A stretch of DNA of 64,000 nucleotides from Branchipolynoe longqiensis (Eukaryota > Annelida > Polychaeta > Phyllodocida > Polynoidae): NCBI GenBank assembly GCA_030323885.1, contig CM059191.1, positions 105,773,456 to 105,837,455 on the forward strand, in the 5' to 3' direction. A program made the position numbers and the translations under genes. Below, piece by piece: positions 12,925-24,240 of the stretch (the stretch's first letter is position 1; each line of letters begins with the position of its first letter). The notes beneath the pieces are model-generated. The model did no database searches, was not told the origin of the DNA, and worked only from the letters and a program-made list of their open reading frames with translations.

Positions 12925-13177
12925 CACTAATACAGCAAAGTGACTAAACCTTGCTCTATATATGCTTTCAGGAAAATTCTTTTAACACCTGCCCTCCACT
13001 CCTACTACAAATTCACCCGCTCTAACTAACCTAGCTGATCTAAAAGCACATTCTGGTCAAAAGACCAGCGCCAGGGCTCTGGCAATGTAACTCGGCAACT
13101 AAATGACAAACCATTTGTTGTTTACAAATACAGGACAGGATTGATTGTTGTGAACGCAGACCCGAGCCGGACCTCAC

Positions 13178-13262
13178 CTTGTCGACCTTCATTAGAATCG
13201 GGCCGAAGATGGACGCCAGGTTTGTCTCAGACATTTTGTTTTCGTTTGAAAACGAAGCCACT
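13178..13262 (-). CDS. ARAP: ARAP exon 20: RhoGAP domain, NKM and FGP motifs
   Basis: The acceptor is ATTTTATTTTCAG and the donor GACAAG|GTGAGG. With carried bases it encodes RVASFSNENKMSETNLASIF, then GPILMKVDK. N-K-M-S/T-x-x-N-L-A-x-I/V-F-G-P-x-L-M is the most conserved C-terminal stretch of RhoGAP domains. The second asparagine is the residue that stabilises the transition state in this family. Confidence 0.97.
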
Positions 13263-13416
13263 CTGAAAATAAAATAAATCCAGACTACATACAAAAGATT
13301 GCTTGTTGGTGTTTTAGGTCTTGGCAACATCTAAGGTCAGCACCATGACCCGAACATTTACATGGAGAGATATATTTATTGAATATTGTATTGGTAAAAT
13401 TACCGTCATTTGAAAG

Positions 13417-13746
13417 GTTAGTTGGTTGGTTCTTGGGAGTCCTGGTAACATCTAAGGTCATATAAGGACGGGTACCAACTTGTGACGGTGCCCTCATGGT
13501 GACTTTATAGTGCTGCCCCACTAGGAGACCAGGCCACCAGGACCAGGACCTGATACCCAATTCAGTCACATTATCCTGACACTGAGCCAACCAGTCCATG
13601 CCCTATCCTATTAATGCCGAACGCCAGGCTAGGAAGCAACAAGTATTAATTTTTAAGTCATTGCTTTGACTCGACCAGGGTTCGAAACCCACGATCTACC
13701 AAAACGGGAGACGGACGCTCAACTCATTCGGCCATCCCGTCTGGTC
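13417..13746 (-). mobile_element. tRNA-derived SINE (family B), full length
   Basis: On the minus strand, the tRNA-like head (GGCCGAATGAGTTGAGCG, GGGTTTCGAACCC box B) is followed by AGTCAAAGCAATGACTT, CCTAGCCTGGCGTTCGGCAT, AGGATAGGGCATGGACTGG and a tail ending in TTACCAGGACTCCC. At least six other copies of this body are in the window. Confidence 0.85.
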
Positions 13747-13964
13747 ACATACAAAAGGACCTAGCAAGCATACGATTACATATTGCACAACGCAACTGAT
13801 GGAGAAAGAAATAAATGAAAATATAGGATTAAGGGACAAAAAATAACCCGACAAATAATTAAAAGAAACGCAAAGTTAAATGCCATTGACCAGTGCCAAT
13901 GTGATGGCCTATGTACACAACCGGGTTTATGTGAACAAATTACACTATGTGACCTCTGCCTGAC

Positions 13965-14245
13965 TTTTGTTGGGGGTTTTATGTCCTAGCAACACCTGTG
14001 GTCATATCAGAACGGCTACCGACTTGTGAAGGTGCACACTCATGGTGTCTTTATAGTGCTGCCCCATTGGGAGATCAGGCCGCCGGCACCATGACTCAAT
14101 ATCCCACTCAGTCACATTATCCTGACACTGAACCAACCAGTCCTTGCGCTATCCTATTAATGCCAAGTGCCAGGCTAGGAAGTGTCATATATCAATCTTG
14201 TAAGTCATTGCTTTGACTTCCAGGATGAGATTCAAACTCTCGACC
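13965..14245 (-). mobile_element. SINE family B, head degraded
   Basis: The body and tail match the 13417-13746 copy (GACTTGTGAAGGTGCACACT, TATAGTGCTGCCCCA, GTCACATTATCCTGACACTG). The tRNA head is truncated, and the copy stops 54 bp from exon 19. Confidence 0.8.
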
Positions 14246-14299
14246 TTCAAGACGCTCGACAGATTTGACCCCGGCATGCTGTGCGTGACCTTGACCTAC

Positions 14300-14405
14300 C
14301 TTGCGATGTGGGTGATGACCCTCTTGAGTGTGGAGTAGTGCACAGTGGGGAGTTCACCCACTAGGTACTTGTACCACTGCAACTTGGGTTCTTCCTCCGA
14401 CATGT
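14300..14405 (-). CDS. ARAP: ARAP exon 19: RhoGAP domain
   Basis: The acceptor is CCGCCCGCAG and the donor GCAAG|GTAGGT. It encodes NMSEEEPKLQWYKYLVGELP, then TVHYSTLKRVITHIA and two bases of arginine. Y-x-x-L-V/L-x-x-L-P-x-V-x-Y/H-x-T-L-K-R-x-I-x-H-I is the RhoGAP helix pair that precedes the N-K-M motif. Confidence 0.96.
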
Positions 14406-14409
14406 CTGC

Positions 14410-15140
14410 GGGCGGTGAGAGAATTGTACTGACCTGCTTGTACAGGGCACAGACTACCGCAATACCAGCACCGCGGGGTGGCTTACCGCCTATAAAAGGC
14501 TAACACAACACCGCTAGCACTTATTAGGTGTGTCAGCATATATTTGCAAACACCCTGAATGCATCAAACTCGCGTTTTTTATCAGCAATTCTGCCCCAAA
14601 ATACCTCATGTGTTGTAGTAGCATTATTAGAACCTGAGATATGATGGTTCAAAGGTATAGAAATCAGACCCTTTTGTTAATAGTAACTTGCATTACAAAG
14701 CAGATGCGATAGATATCCAAGTGCCTACACATGTTATACTGAAGAACAGAGTTACATTGATGTTGAACAGAATTATTTAAATAATGTACATAATTATACT
14801 AATGTTGTGCAAAGTTACACTAGTGTTATTTGAATAAGGTACATAATTATACTGGTGATGAACACAGTTACAATGATGTTGAACAGAATTATTTGACAAA
14901 AGTACATAATTATACTGATGTTGTACAGAGTTATACTGATGCCGAAGGAGTAATTTCTGTTATACGAGAACAAAACATACTATTTATACATTGATCTGAA
15001 GCAAAGTTTGCCTCCAGCGCAAAGTTATCTCTCAATTAGCTTGAAATGGAAAGAGATGGAGAAGTGTGTGTGTGTGTGTGTGTGTGTCTAAGGTGGGGAC
15101 CTTGTGATGAGTGTCACGTGGTAACCATAGTAACCATAGA
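14410..15140. other. Intron 18, no further feature except a GT tract
   Basis: There is imperfect repetition of TTATACTGATGTTGAACAGA-like words at 14730-14945 and a (GT)n tract at 15063-15088. Confidence 0.5.
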
Positions 15141-15147
15141 GACCTAC

Positions 15148-15282
15148 TTGATGTGGCGATCCACTTGGAGTACAGGTCGTTGGTGAGGACCGGCTCGTCT
15201 AGTGTGCGGAACAGCCGCTTGAGGGCGGTGGCGACGTCGTGCACCTGGTACAGGTCCAGGCTGAGGAAGACGGCCTGCGCGT
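15148..15282 (-). CDS. ARAP: ARAP exon 18: RhoGAP core
   Basis: The acceptor is TTTGTGTGCACAG and the donor ATCAA|GTAGGT. It encodes NAQAVFLSLDLYQVHDVATA, then LKRLFRTLDEPVLTNDLYSK and WIATS. D-V-A-x-x-L-K-x-x-F-R-x-L-x-E-P-V/L-L-T is the conserved RhoGAP helix with the invariant K and the L-x-E-P-L-L-T motif. It is 135 nt and follows exon 17 in phase. Confidence 0.97.
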
Positions 15283-15700
15283 CTGTGCACACAAAGAAGC
15301 CGTCAAAATGTTGTCTGCTTCAACAGAACCCCAAACAACCCGCCAAACAAATCCAAAAGCACACACGTGTCCTGCCTGCGGTAAGGGAAGGGGGTCAAGG
15401 GTCACGTGCACACTGGTGTGGCAAGGTTGGCCACACTGTGAGGCCTAGCTGGTTTAATGCCTGGAATGCCGGGCTCATAGTGGCAGCGATGCTGGTTTAA
15501 GTCTCACTCAAGGCGTGCTCTGCCCTGTTTTGTGAACTTCAGACGACAGTTTGCCACGTTGCTATATGTCATACATTGGTGAACATCACAATTTTACTTC
15601 TCCGTTTTTAAAGGAAACTGGGGTGAAAGTAGCCTCTGACATACAAAGAAACGGAACTTCCAATCAATTTTCTGTGATTCTTTAGCAGTTATAAGCTTAA

Positions 15701-15907
15701 AGCTACGATTCTATATACGCGATATGCAAATGTGAATGTGTACGAGATATGCAACGACTTTTCCCTGTTTGTTTTGGAAATGGCACACTCGGTTCACATT
15801 CGCACTGGATCATTAGCGAACGTAAACTGAGTGTGCCGTTTCCAATACAAACAGTGGAAAGTCATCGCTTACCTCATACACATTCGCATATATAGAATCC
15901 TGCTAGC
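15701..15907. mobile_element. Hairpin MITE flanked by TTAA
   Basis: The two halves are inverted copies: ATTCTATATACGCGATATGC on the left and its partner around GCATATATAGAATCC on the right, with GGCACACTCGG / CTGAGTGTGCC nearer the centre. TTAA lies on each side (15697-15700 and 15908-15911), as for piggyBac-type insertion. It is 207 bp, non-coding. Confidence 0.75.
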
Positions 15908-16002
15908 TTAAGAAGGGGTGCTCGCTTTACCGCAGAAAATGGTGGAATTGAAGAAGAGCTGGGAGATGGTTCATTGCTGTAGAAACAAAGCGCGACACTC
16001 AC

Positions 16003-16080
16003 TGCTCTTGAAGTCCTCGAGGAGCTGCCCGACCTTGGAGTGCTGCCCGTTGAGTCTGTACAGCCCTTCCATCCGAATAC
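16003..16080 (-). CDS. ARAP: ARAP exon 17: RhoGAP catalytic loop
   Basis: The acceptor is GCTGTTTCAG and the donor AGAGCA|GTGAGT. It encodes GIRMEGLYRLNGQHSKVGQL and then LEDFKS. G-x-x-x-E-G-x-Y-R-x-x-G is the RhoGAP signature, and the R of L-Y-R is at the position of the catalytic arginine finger, so Rho-GAP activity is predicted. It enters with G|GT and leaves one base into the next codon. Confidence 0.97.
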
Positions 16081-16140
16081 CTGAAACAGCAGTAACAGTC
16101 AGTCAGTCAGCTGGACCACCACATGTGGCAAACAGACATG

Positions 16141-16312
16141 CGCACTGAGGGGTCCGCAGTGAGGTGTGCGCACAGAGCGGTGTGCAGTGAGGTGTGCGCA
16201 CAGAGGGGTGTGCAGTGAGGTGTGCACACAGAGGGGTGTGCAGTGAGGTGTGCGCACAGAGGGGTGTGCAGTGAGGTGTCCGCACAGAGGGGTGTGCAGT
16301 GAGAGGTGTACG
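16141..16312. repeat. 28-bp tandem repeat, about 6 copies
   Basis: Units CAGAGGGGTGTGCAGTGAGG then TGTGCGCA recur at 16201, 16229 and 16257. The array starts about 60 bp outside the exon 17 acceptor. Confidence 0.9.
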
Positions 16313-16401
16313 CTCAGGACTCATGCAAATATGACACAACCTGAAGACTAGTGCTTCAGCGCTGAAAGAAGAGAGTAAACTAGAAGAAGGAGCCAACTCA
16401 C

Positions 16402-16492
16402 CATGAGCGGAGACAAAGTTGATACACTTGTCGACAATAACGGGCACATTGTCTGAAGTCAGTTGTAGGTCCACCAACAAACTGCTGAAGCC
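16402..16492 (-). CDS. ARAP: ARAP exon 16: start of RhoGAP domain
   Basis: The acceptor is TCTCCTTCCAG and the donor CTCATG|GTGAGT. It encodes GFSSLLVDLQLTSDNVPVIV, then DKCINFVSAH and one base of glycine. The pattern D/Q-Q-L-T-x-x-x-V-P-x-I-V-x-K-C-I-x-F-V is the first helix of a RhoGAP domain of the ARAP type. Confidence 0.95.
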
Positions 16493-16867
16493 CTGGAAGG
16501 AGAGTGGACAGCTTTGTCAGTCTGGTCACTTGTCTACATCCACACTATTATCAGCAATGCCCCTACACAGGTGACCAACTTGGTAGCGTTGGCCCGTCTA
16601 TCGTCTCACCAACTCGGCTTCAACGAGTGTAATTAGACGGAGCTCACCTTAGCCCATAGTACAGAACTTATACCTGATAGCTAACACACTAAGCCTCCAT
16701 CTTCATCTACTATTAATAGGCACCTGCAGAGATACCTATATACAATGTAATGCAAATGGTTGGGAGACCAGTGCCTCCGTGCTAAAAATAAATGTATATC
16801 CCGATGAATAAACTGTTTTACCAACAACAAAATGGTGAACTGTTCCAATAAGGCAGTTACCTAGTTC

Positions 16868-18210
16868 ATGTATCCTGCTGATATTGGTATGACCCTTGCT
16901 GCTGGTACAGGTATGTACCTAATTTCTGTAACCTGCCAACATGCTGCTGGTACAGGCAGCTGCCTAGTTTCTGTAACCTGCTGATATGCTGCTGGTACAG
17001 GCAGCTGCCTAGTTTCTGTAACCTGCTGACATGCTGCTGGTACAGGCAGCTGCATAGTTTCTGTAACCTGCTGATATGCTGCTGGTACAGGCAGCTGCCT
17101 AGTTTCTGTAACCTGCCAACATGCTGCTAGTACAGGCAGCTGCCTAGTTTCTGTAACCTGTTGATATGCTGCTGGTACAGGCAGCTGCCTAGTTTCTGTA
17201 ACCTGCTGACATGCTGCTGGTACAGGCAGCTGCCTAGTTTCTGTAACCTGCTGACATGCTGCTGGTACAGGCAGCTGCCTAGTTTCTGTAACCTGCCAAC
17301 ATGCTGCTGGTATAGGCAGCTGCCTAGTTTCTGTAACCTGCCGACATGCTGCTGGTACAGGCAGCTGCCTAGTTTCTGTAACCTGCTGACATGCTGCTGG
17401 TACAGGTAAGTGCCTACTTTCTGTAACCTTCTGACATGCTGCTGGTACAGGTAGGTACCTAGTTTCTGTCACCTGCTGACATGCTGCTGGTACAGGTAGG
17501 TACCTAGTTTCTGTAATCTGCTGACATGCTGCTGGTACAGGTAGGTACCTAGTTTGTGTAACCTGCTGACATGCTGCTGGTACAGGTAGGTACCTAGTTT
17601 CTGTAACCTTCTGACATGCTGCTGGTACAGGTAGGTACCTAGTTTCTGTAACCTGCTGATATGCTGCTGGTACAGGCAGCTGCCTAGTTTCTGTAACCTG
17701 CTGACATGCTGCTGGTACAGGTAGGTACCTAGTTTGTGTAACCTGCTGACATGCTGCTGGTACAGGTAGCTGCCTAGTTTCTGTAACCTTCTGACATGCT
17801 GCTGGTACAGGTAGGTGCCTAGTTTGTGTAACCTGCTGATATGCTGCTGGTACAGGCAGCTGCCTAGTTTGTGTAACCTTCTGACATGCTGCTGGTACAG
17901 GCAGCTGCCTAGTTTCTGTAACCTGCTGATATGCTGCTGGTACAGGTAGCTGCCTAGTTTTCTGTAACCTGCTGACATGCTGCTGGTACAGTAGCTGCCT
18001 AGTTTGTGTAACCTGCAGACATGCTGCTGGTACAGGTAGCTGCCTAGTTTGTGTAACCTGCTGACATGCTGCTGGTACAGGTAGGTACCTAGTTTCTGTC
18101 ACCTGCTGATATGCTGCTGGTACAGGCAACTACCTAGTTTCTGGCATTTGCCGATCTGCTGTTGGTACCGGTAGCTGCCTAGTTTCTGCAACCTGCTGAT
18201 ATTGGTATAG
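16868..18210. repeat. 45-bp minisatellite, about 29 copies
   Basis: Units read ATGCTGCTGGTACAGGCAGC then TGCCTAGTTTCTGTAACCTG. The period of 45 leaves the minus strand open for 422 codons (PVPAACQQVTETRQL repeats). There is no non-repeat coding sequence, no splice context and variable third positions, so I call it repeat, not gene. Variant blocks (GGTAGGTACC versus GGCAGCTGCC) cluster, suggesting local expansion. Confidence 0.92.
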
Positions 18211-18587
18211 CAGGCTGTAGGATTTCATGGGAAACACTTTTTGAGTTCCGTGCCTGGTACTCATGGGAACCCATGGGTAACTGTTTTTCGGTTCCGTAAA
18301 ATTGGTGATGGGTACCCATTCTTGAAACCGTTAATTAAATTTAGTCGGAGTATATTTGGAACACACCCGTGCAGAAATTGTACATATACCTGTAATCATC
18401 TACAATGTAATGAAAACAACCATCTGCAACCTTTATTAAAATATTTTTGTTAAATTGCCTTGTATCTTTATTTTACCGTAATTTCTTTATTAATATCATG
18501 GGAAACGCAATTTCGGTTATGTAGTTTCCCCAGCACGGTAACGACACGTTACCGGTAACGATCATTACCATGAAATCCTACAGCCTG
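18211..18587. mobile_element. hAT-like MITE inserted in the 45-bp array
   Basis: Perfect terminal inverted repeats (CAGGCTGTAGGATTTCATG) bound 377 bp of AT-rich DNA. Repeat-like sequence resumes on the right (TGGTAGTGGTACAGGCAG). The CAG start suggests hAT, but no clean 8-bp duplication remains, so the superfamily is inferred. Confidence 0.75.
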
Positions 18588-18839
18588 CCCATGGTAGTGG
18601 TACAGGCAGTATTACTGGTAAGGGAAACGGTGACTACAACTACATAACCGGGTACATATGACCTCATGTGGGCGTGGCCGCTAGCTGGGGTGGAACGGTC
18701 CATTATGGTAGTTGCCGAGTCTACCATGCTGCCGTCTACCAGTTCTTCTGATGTAAGAAGGATCGGCACAGTCGAGACCGCCACCGGGTGGCTCATAGTG
18801 GACTACTGCTGTACCACAACAGTCATTACCGTAATCAGG

Positions 18840-19088
18840 CACAACAATATTGTGGATTTCTCCATGTGCCAACCAGTAGTCCACCACTGGTTCATCAAAG
18901 GCTGTGGTATGTGCTGCCCTGTCTGTGGGAAAGTGCATATAAAAGACACCTTGCTGCTTATCGGAAAGAGTAGCATATGTGGCGGCAGTGTGTTTCCACC
19001 GAAGAAATATGTCAGAATGACCATATGTTTGACTTCCAATTGCCGATTATAAAAATCAATGTGCTCTAGAGGCGTCGTTAAATAAAAC
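18840..19088 (+). mobile_element. Mollusc-type retroposon with GTCGTTAAATAAA tail
   Basis: It contains GGTATGTGCTGCCCTGTCTG, GTGGGAAAGTGCATATAAAA, GAAATATGTCAGAATGACCA, TTGACTTCCAATTGCCGATT and the tail CGTCGTTAAATAAAACAAAC. The same 3' tail occurs as a nested insertion at 53451-53518. From memory, this tail is frequent in marine mollusc genomes; I cannot search to confirm. Confidence 0.7.
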
Positions 19089-19167
19089 AAACTACTTTTT
19101 TTTCCATTTTCAAATGTTAAAAAACCAATTAGAAAACACCTCATTGACGTAAATAAATATAACTTAC

Positions 19168-19240
19168 GGTTGACACCTTCTTGACTAGTTTGTACCAGCC
19201 TTCCGTTTCCATCCTGGTATCGCCTTGGATGTAGAATGCC
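19168..19240 (-). CDS. ARAP: ARAP exon 15: second PH domain, C-terminal helix
   Basis: The acceptor is CCTTCCACAG and the donor TCAACC|GTAAGT. With carried bases it encodes RAFYIQGDTRMETEGWYKLV and then KKVST. A-F/Y-x-x-x...E-x-x-x-W-x-x-x-I/L is the closing helix of a PH domain. It ends in phase 0, directly before the RhoGAP exon. Confidence 0.92.
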
Positions 19241-19474
19241 CTGTGGAAGGAAGCGGTCACCAATGTAAGCTGTCCTGATATGACCTTAGATGTTGCCAGG
19301 CATCCGACAAACAACAACCAATGTAAGCACCTGTTTCTACTGACCGGGTCTTCATACAGCGCATACTGTCACATGCACTTTGAGGTTAACGCGAAATAGC
19401 ATCAAACTAGAAGCATGCCACTGGGTTCTTTATTCAAATATCCACTACATGACTACAAATCTGGACGAATCTTG

Positions 19475-19590
19475 TCGCTACATAGCCTGGCGCTCAGTGT
19501 TACTAGGATAGGACAAGGAGCAGTGGAATGAGGAAAACCAATTGTCCACAGTTGAAATGTCCCCATCTTAATCAACTAACATACAACAAA
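19475..19590 (+). mobile_element. SINE family A 3' fragment
   Basis: AGCAGTGGAATGAGGAAAAC and CTTAATCAACTAACATAC match the 3' end of the SINE copies at 46998-47310 and 10353-10562. The tRNA head is absent. Confidence 0.65.
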
Positions 19591-19689
19591 AATACTTTTA
19601 AATATTGCCACAAATTTATTGCCACAAATTTGCCCATTGAATTTTAACTTTCAGCTACTCCTGAATCTCCCCACTGAGGTTTTGGTTAA

Positions 19690-20001
19690 ACTTGCATAGT
19701 GCGAGGGTTTTTAGTTCCTGCTCTTTTCTGAGATAATACATTAGATTGATCATTGAAATCTATTTTACTTTAGTTTGAAATAACTTTGTTTTCAATGGCT
19801 AACTTTGGAGACTTTAACTTTGGAGAAGTTAACTTTGGCAAGTATCTCTAATTTCTGACACCATAGGCATCAGCAGTAACAGGTTCTATTGAATTGAGGT
19901 AGTATGCCCTGCTTTTACATGTAAAAGCGACGATCAGAATAGAAAAGAAACAGTTCTCGCAGTGAATATGTCCTATGCTGCTGACACGGCGTAAAGCAAC
20001 C

Positions 20002-20036
<35 letters not shown>

Positions 20037-20145
20037 TATCTATGTAGCAATGAAAGCATTAGTATCTAAGTTGGATATGTAAGACCAAATCTAGATAAAT
20101 GTTTGGTTTTGATAATTTGATGCTTTCATCGGACTGTACAGCTTT
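19690..20145. mobile_element. TAGTCCGATG-family MITE, diverged, with (CAAT)n insert
   Basis: The ends resemble the family (AACTTGCATAGTGCGAGGG left, ATCGGACTGTACAGCTTT right), with inner CAGTAACAGGTTCTATTGAA. A (CAAT)n tract at 20006-20042 interrupts it. Confidence 0.6.
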
Positions 20146-20551
20146 TTAACAATTGTTTTTTAATTGATGGTTTATTTTCTCTGTCCATAACATAAGTTCA
20201 TGATCGAACAGCTTTAGTCATTATTTGTGGTTTATTGTCTTGAATGACTTGTTGGTAATATTTGCGCGTGTATTTATCTCGGAGCCACCTAGAAGCTTCC
20301 TGGTCCTTAATTACCATTCTTGATGGGTAATATGTCAACATACCAAAACTATAATAGCTATGTTCTCCATTGGTTCGTGGGGTGGGTCATTTTGTTTTAT
20401 ATATATTTATTTAATATACAATGCAGCCTCATCTGAGACAACATCCCCACCAAAGCTATCAAGCATCCTACACACGGAGATCCAGCTGCACATGTCTCCA
20501 AGGTTCCGCATGAATGAGCCGAACGGAATATGGGTGTGTTGGGGTACTTAC

Positions 20552-20627
20552 CTGTTCGGTAAGTCTATAACGAAAGGAGGCCCATCATCGAACGTTTCCA
20601 AGCACAGATCTGTTCGCTGCAGCGTCT
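20552..20627 (-). CDS. ARAP: ARAP exon 14: second PH domain
   Basis: The acceptor is CGCCTACAACAG and the donor GAACAG|GTAAGT. It encodes (K)TLQRTDLCLETFDDGPPFV and then IDLPN, ending two bases into an arginine codon. The pattern 'D-G-P-P-F-x-I-D-L' fits a PH strand and loop, and the reading frame is fixed at both junctions. The intron upstream is about 5.9 kb and holds the LINE fragment. Confidence 0.88.
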
Positions 20628-20691
20628 CTGTTGTAGGCGAAAGTACAGTCATCAGTGACTACAGGGAAATCAGGCATTTATTAGTGGTGTT

Positions 20692-20945
20692 CGCTGTGGC
20701 GGAGTGGTTAGAGTGTCTGACTTTTTTCTAGGTCGGACTCCTAATCTGAAGGTCGGTGGTTCGATTCCCTGTGCCCCCACCTCTGCCACTTTGGATTTCC
20801 ACCGCTGTGTATAACTTACAGTGTCATCAAAGGCCAGTTGCTCTCATACCATGTCTATGTGGTGTGGGAGGTTAAAAATCCCTTGGGTCGGTAAAAGTGT
20901 AGGCTCAGGCTTTCTATCGACAAACTGTCTAATGGTGAAAACAAG
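20692..20945 (+). mobile_element. tRNA-derived SINE (family A)
   Basis: Box A-like TGGCGGAGTGGTTAGAG and box B GGTTCGATTCC show a tRNA-Ser/Leu-like head. The body has CTTTGGATTTCCACCGCTGT, GTGTCATCAAAGGCC, GAGGTTAAAAATCCCTTGGG and TGTAGGCTCAGGCTTTCTAT. It is truncated before the poly-A. It starts about 65 bp upstream (gene sense) of exon 14. Confidence 0.85.
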
Positions 20946-21469
20946 TATATTCAGACTTATCCATGATAGGCAGTATAAATCTTCAAGAAGAAAAAATATT
21001 TAAAAAAATTATGTTACTTTTGTTTCATGAAAAATTACGTGAATCACGTATGTTTATATGGAAATTTAAATAGAAATCTGAAATGGTCAAATTTGTGTCA
21101 AATTACCTCAGACGCAATTTTGAAGTGGTTAAATTTGTGTCCAAATTTAACTCACAAAACAGGTAAAATGAGAGTAGGCAATACAGTGCAGTTCTTAGGA
21201 ATACTACAATTTGTTTGTGCTGTACATTAGTAATGATGTCTCACATGTTATTTACATTAATATATCAAACATTGTTAGTGCAAGGCTACAAAATCTAGAT
21301 ATATCCCTCGAGTAGAATGTGTCTGTGTCAGTGGAAAATGCACTCCGGGGTGGTTGGTTCTCCCGTGAGTAAAAATGCACGAGTCAGCCAACAGTGGCCA
21401 ATGGAACAGCAAGTGAGGAACATTTAGTTCCACCGACACCCAATAGGTGTCGCAGAAGGAATGATCTTA

Positions 21470-21900
21470 AGGGTTGCATGGTCCGATGGCGTCTGAACTT
21501 TTTTCTTATTTTTTAGATAAATATATCAAATTGATCGTTATGAGCTACTAATCATTAGTCCGGAGTCATTTTGATGAAAAATGACTAGTTTTGAAGCAAT
21601 TTGAGCTGAAAGAACCCAAAATAATTTCAACAAGCTTGCCAAAACTCCTGTGGCTATGACCCAGATGGTCATCTCGCAGTGACCACGTGATGTGAGATGA
21701 CCTACCAATCCTGGAACCTGACAGGGCTGTAGGTAGGTATTTCTGTTTGGGTTGGAACATTCTGGGAACGGATTGGTGCCATATGCCCGTGGCACTAGGT
21801 TTTTTTAAACAAAATATTGTTTTGTAGAAAGGTTAATTTGATTTAAATCTATCGATTTGACCAAGTAGCATCGAATATCCAACATCACATAAACATCGGT
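21470..21900. other. Diverged MITE remnants, no gene
   Basis: GGTTGCATGGTCCGATGGCG at about 21471 and CAAGCTTGCCAAAACTCCTG at about 21630 are MITE-family words. Nothing coding is visible. Confidence 0.45.
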
Positions 21901-21954
21901 ATATAATTGACATCGTGCCAATGGCAGAAATTTCAAAACATCAAACAATGCAAC

Positions 21955-22622
21955 CACCCACCAAATTGCACATTCTATGATTCAGCCGGGCCTGCGCATT
22001 AATGGTTTGATGGGATCCGCCACAATTGCGCAGGTTTCTGGGTTTAATGCTATGATTGCAACAGCCCTTCTGGTTGTGCTTATGTGTTATAGTTTGGACA
22101 GGATCCATCGCAAATGCGCCGTTCCACAGCATATACGTCAGAGGACAGCCTGGGGTTGTAACACCATATGAGGTTCAACACTCACCTATGACAAACTACA
22201 CGCTCTGCGATCCCGAGCTGGCCGCCGGCGCATACGCTGCGGAAAGGCTCCTGCCGTCATAACGTTAAGCCCAGAACCCAGCGCATTTGCGATGGATCCC
22301 GTCCAAATGATAACGCATGACCAGAAGTTGCTGCCATCATAGCATTAAACCTGGAGATCTACACATTTGCGGCGGATCCCGTCAATGCATTAATGTTCAG
22401 GTCAGGCTGGATCGTAGAATATGTCTGCTGCCATCATAGCATTAAGCACAGAACCCGTCGCATTTGCGATGGATCCCGTCCAAATGATAATGCATAGGCA
22501 CAACCAAAACGGCTGCTGCCATCATATCATTAAAACCGGAAACCTGTGTATTTGCGGCGGATCCCATCAAACTATTAATGCTCAGGCCCGGCTGATGTGG
22601 CCAGCATGGAACGGCTGCTGCA
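21955..22622. mobile_element. Fold-back element with long inverted arms
   Basis: The left arm (about 21975-22125, with TTAATGGTTTGATGGGATCC and GACAGGATCCATCGCAAATG) is inverted on the right (about 22450-22600, with GCATTTGCGATGGATCCCGT and GGCGGATCCCATCAAACTAT). Partial extra copies lie at 22258-22420. No transposase frame is present. Confidence 0.75.
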
Positions 22623-22649
22623 TTAGCTAATACAAAAGATCTGAAAGTC

Positions 22650-23930
22650 AAAAACTTTCAAATGCACATATCTCCTCACTCCATATGGTTCACTCCTTTT
22701 TACATTCAATGACAGAAAAACATATTCCTTTTATATACAGTGTAACTGACGAATTTCAAACGGATGCACGCAAAACACATGCGCATACATCCTCACATAC
22801 ACTTAGACTGCCAAGGATATGCCTACTGCTTACATTTCTCATGTACATATTATTGCTGTTATTATTTACTGTTATGTCATCCATGTCTCATCCTCCCTCA
22901 TACCATACATAGTCCCGATAGCAGATGCAATTTGAATTGACAAATGTAAAAATTTCAAAATTTAAATTACCCAAATTTATTAATTATATTTATAGAATTG
23001 ACCAAACAGCATTGAATATCCAACATGGAGGGGAGGGGCAACATCCACCTCATTTCCCCTTCCCCTCTATGGCCATGCACAGTAGGCCTATTTGGTCAGG
23101 GGGGCTAATGAGGTCACGAGATTGGCCTAATTGGTGAATGGCCTCCCTGCATAATGGGTGTTTCAAAGTGAGTGTCCAAAGGGGTGAGGTTATAAATTCA
23201 CGAGTTATTCTGTATATGCTGTCCCAAATCATTAGCTAATGCACCAGTATCTAAGTTGGATATATACGATCAAATGTAAGTACTTGTTTTAATTTTGACA
23301 AAATTATATTTCATCGGACCATGCAACTCTAAGCATTCTAATTAACAGAACGGCTTAATAAGGCAGGCTAGCAGTGCAGCCAAACAGTGCAGCCTAACAG
23401 TGCAGCCTAACAGTGAAGCCTAACAGTGAAGGCTAACAGAAAGGATGAAGGTAATATTTAACAAAGAAGTGGTACAGGGTGACAACACTGACAGCAGAAC
23501 ACTCCAAGCAGAGTACGTGCTGACTGGTATGCGGAATGGGCCTAGGACTGTGCTCGGAGAATAGTGTAGCAAACTTCCAGTCACTGTCAACGATTCCCTG
23601 ACAACGCTAGGCCAATGAGAGAATTCCACACTTGTGTAGAAAATCTAACACACCCAGGGGACCAAGTAGCCGCCATCAAACCAACACTGTGCTAATGTAT
23701 AGGGAATAGATGAATAGATGAAGAAAATACATAAATTGTCAGAAATAATTAAAGAAATAACACAGACCGGATATTACCCCAAACTGTGCGAACAGCAAAA
23801 TTGCAGAGATCTTTCACCCTGAAAGCTTACAGATTACATTATTGCTGTGTGCCTACGAATACCTCGTCTATCCATATGCAGCCCAAGAGACTTAGTTGAC
23901 CAGTGTGGGAAGTAACCCGGAAGTGAGGCA
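22650..23930. other. Intron 13 DNA with MITE remnants
   Basis: A MITE-family fragment is at 23235-23330 (CACCAGTATCTAAGTTGGAT, TCATCGGACCATGCAACTCT). A short AGTGCAGCCTAAC repeat is at 23368-23440. No gene is recognised. Confidence 0.5.
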
Positions 23931-23939
23931 GTGCAAGCT

Positions 23940-24240
23940 TCCGGTTTGTGCTAACACTCAGGCCGTCATCGATTATCATACCAGTCATCGAATCATACCA
24001 GTCGTCAGAATTTCAAATAAAACACCCCGAGGTGTACCTATAAAAACACGGGCCGTGTGCAAAATGATCTGACTCCAATGCCACGTATTGGCTGGGGGTG
24101 TCAGGAGCAATATGATGTCACAGCTTACACTTGAACCCAATCAGATATATACTTTTTCAAAATGGGCCAATCAGAGCTGTCCTTTCATCACTGTTTTAAT
24201 TGCAAATGGCTGATTGAACCTAAAATTAGCCAAAATTGAT
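23940..24240. mobile_element. Copy of the fold-back element family at 58.6 kb
   Basis: AGAATTTCAAATaAAACACC, GTGTGCAAAATGAtCtGACtC and GGCTGGG..TG.TAGGA-like words match 58610-58715 in order. The right side carries the CCAATCAGAGCT motif also seen at 133-172. Confidence 0.55.

Noticed and set aside
16861..18129. 422-codon minus-strand frame of 15-residue repeats
   Set aside because: It is explained by a 45-bp tandem period. It lies in an ARAP intron with no exon borders.
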